A DNA stretch of 5,452 nt from assembly GCA_031263665.1 (NCBI GenBank), contig JAISFJ010000186.1, positions 1 to 5,452 of the forward strand, given 5' to 3'. The stretch is from Coriobacteriales bacterium (GTDB lineage Bacteria > Actinomycetota > Coriobacteriia > Coriobacteriales > UBA8131). Shown here one piece after another: positions 5,335 to 5,452 of this stretch; within the stretch, counting starts at the first letter, position 1, and every line of letters starts with the position of its first letter. The notes under the pieces are model-generated. The model was not told the DNA's origin, did no database searches, and was given only the letters and a program-made list of their open reading frames with translations. Both the position numbers and the translations under genes were made by a program.

Positions 5335-5362
5335 TAAGTAATCCATCCTAAGTAATCCATCC
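5335..5362 (-). repeat. Perfect 14-bp tandem duplication upstream of tatA
   Basis: Plus-strand TAAGTAATCCATCC occurs at 5335-5348 and again at 5349-5362 with no mismatch. On the coding strand each copy contains GATTACT, the heptamer also doubled before clpC. The repeat begins about 32 bp upstream of the tatA ATG, in a position suited to a promoter or operator. Confidence 0.9.
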
Positions 5363-5373
5363 GTAACATGCAA
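5345..5373 (-). promoter_or_regulatory. Candidate tatA promoter (weak sigma-70-type match)
   Basis: On the minus strand TTGCAT (5373-5368) and TAGGAT (5350-5345) are separated by 17 bp, matching the -35 at three and the -10 at four of six bases. Transcription would begin near 5338. The 14-bp duplication would then lie across the spacer and -10, and the dyad in the short leader. TTATAG at 5337-5332 is an alternative -10 with no good -35. This is only a suggestion. Confidence 0.25.
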
Positions 5374-5452
5374 GCTGATAGATTACCACGAAACGCCCGT
5401 TCTGTCTGCCATCACGCCAAAAAAGTCACCATTCAGGAAAGTTTGGCTGACG
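5374..5452. other. Edge region without a supportable gene
   Basis: Three frames stay open to the right edge: a minus-strand frame ending in TAA at 5385-5383 (22 codons visible), a plus-strand frame from ATG 5368 (28 codons, no ribosome site), and a second plus-strand frame. None resembles a protein I recognise, and openness this short is expected by chance. A loose inverted repeat GCCAAA (5416-5421) / TTTGGC (5442-5447) is present. If the minus-strand frame is real, it is the C-terminus of the gene upstream of tatA. Confidence 0.4.

Noticed and set aside
5304..5369. 22-residue N-terminal extension of TatA
   Set aside because: It is produced by reading through the 14-bp duplication and the ribosome site itself. 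The GGAGG five bases before ATG 5303 is decisive.
5416..5447. Terminator-like GCCAAA/TTTGGC inverted repeat with a T-run
   Set aside because: Only 6 bp of pairing around a 20-nt loop, and the T-run lies inside the structure rather than after it.

Overview
The window carries a co-oriented run of bacterial housekeeping genes, all on the minus strand. In the direction of transcription the order is tatA, greA, lysS, clpC, then the first three codons of a further gene that leaves the window at its left edge. The four complete genes are recognisable from family motifs, and each start has a Shine-Dalgarno-like match. The gene set (ClpC, a class II lysyl-tRNA synthetase, a TatA-type protein with a long charged tail), GGAGG-type ribosome sites and a base composition a little above half G+C by eye fit a Gram-positive bacterium. 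I recall the greA-lysS-clpC order from Actinobacteria of the class Coriobacteriia (Eggerthella/Cryptobacterium relatives), so that is my best guess at origin. It is an inference, not a demonstrated assignment.

Layout from right to left (5' to 3' of the transcripts). 5304-5452 is upstream sequence with no gene I can support. It holds a perfect 14-bp tandem duplication and a dyad that overlaps the tatA ribosome site. 5028-5303 is tatA. 4844-5027 is a 184-bp spacer with the greA ribosome site. 4373-4843 is greA. 4300-4372 is a short spacer almost wholly made of an imperfect 16-bp tandem repeat. 2827-4299 is lysS, which starts with TTG. 2728-2826 is a 99-bp clpC leader with 7-bp repeats and a weak dyad. 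91-2727 is clpC, with an unusual glycine-rich, collagen-like C-terminal tail. 1-90 is a short spacer that ends in a GGAGG site and an ATG at the left edge.

Functionally the genes cover transcript-elongation rescue (GreA), lysine charging for translation (LysS), and AAA+ protein unfolding for ClpP (ClpC). TatA adds a component of the folded-protein export machinery. The spacers between greA, lysS, clpC and the next gene are 73, 99 and 80 bp, and no strong intrinsic terminator is visible, so greA-lysS-clpC-next could be co-transcribed. The larger 184-bp gap before greA leaves room for its own promoter.

I see no undescribed enzyme system here; the coding content is ordinary. What deserves a second look lies in the spacers and the ClpC tail. 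Every spacer except the one after clpC carries a short tandem or near-tandem repeat. The heptamer GATTACT occurs twice in the clpC leader and twice in the tatA leader. The tatA ribosome site overlaps a perfect CCGAAC/GTTCGG dyad.
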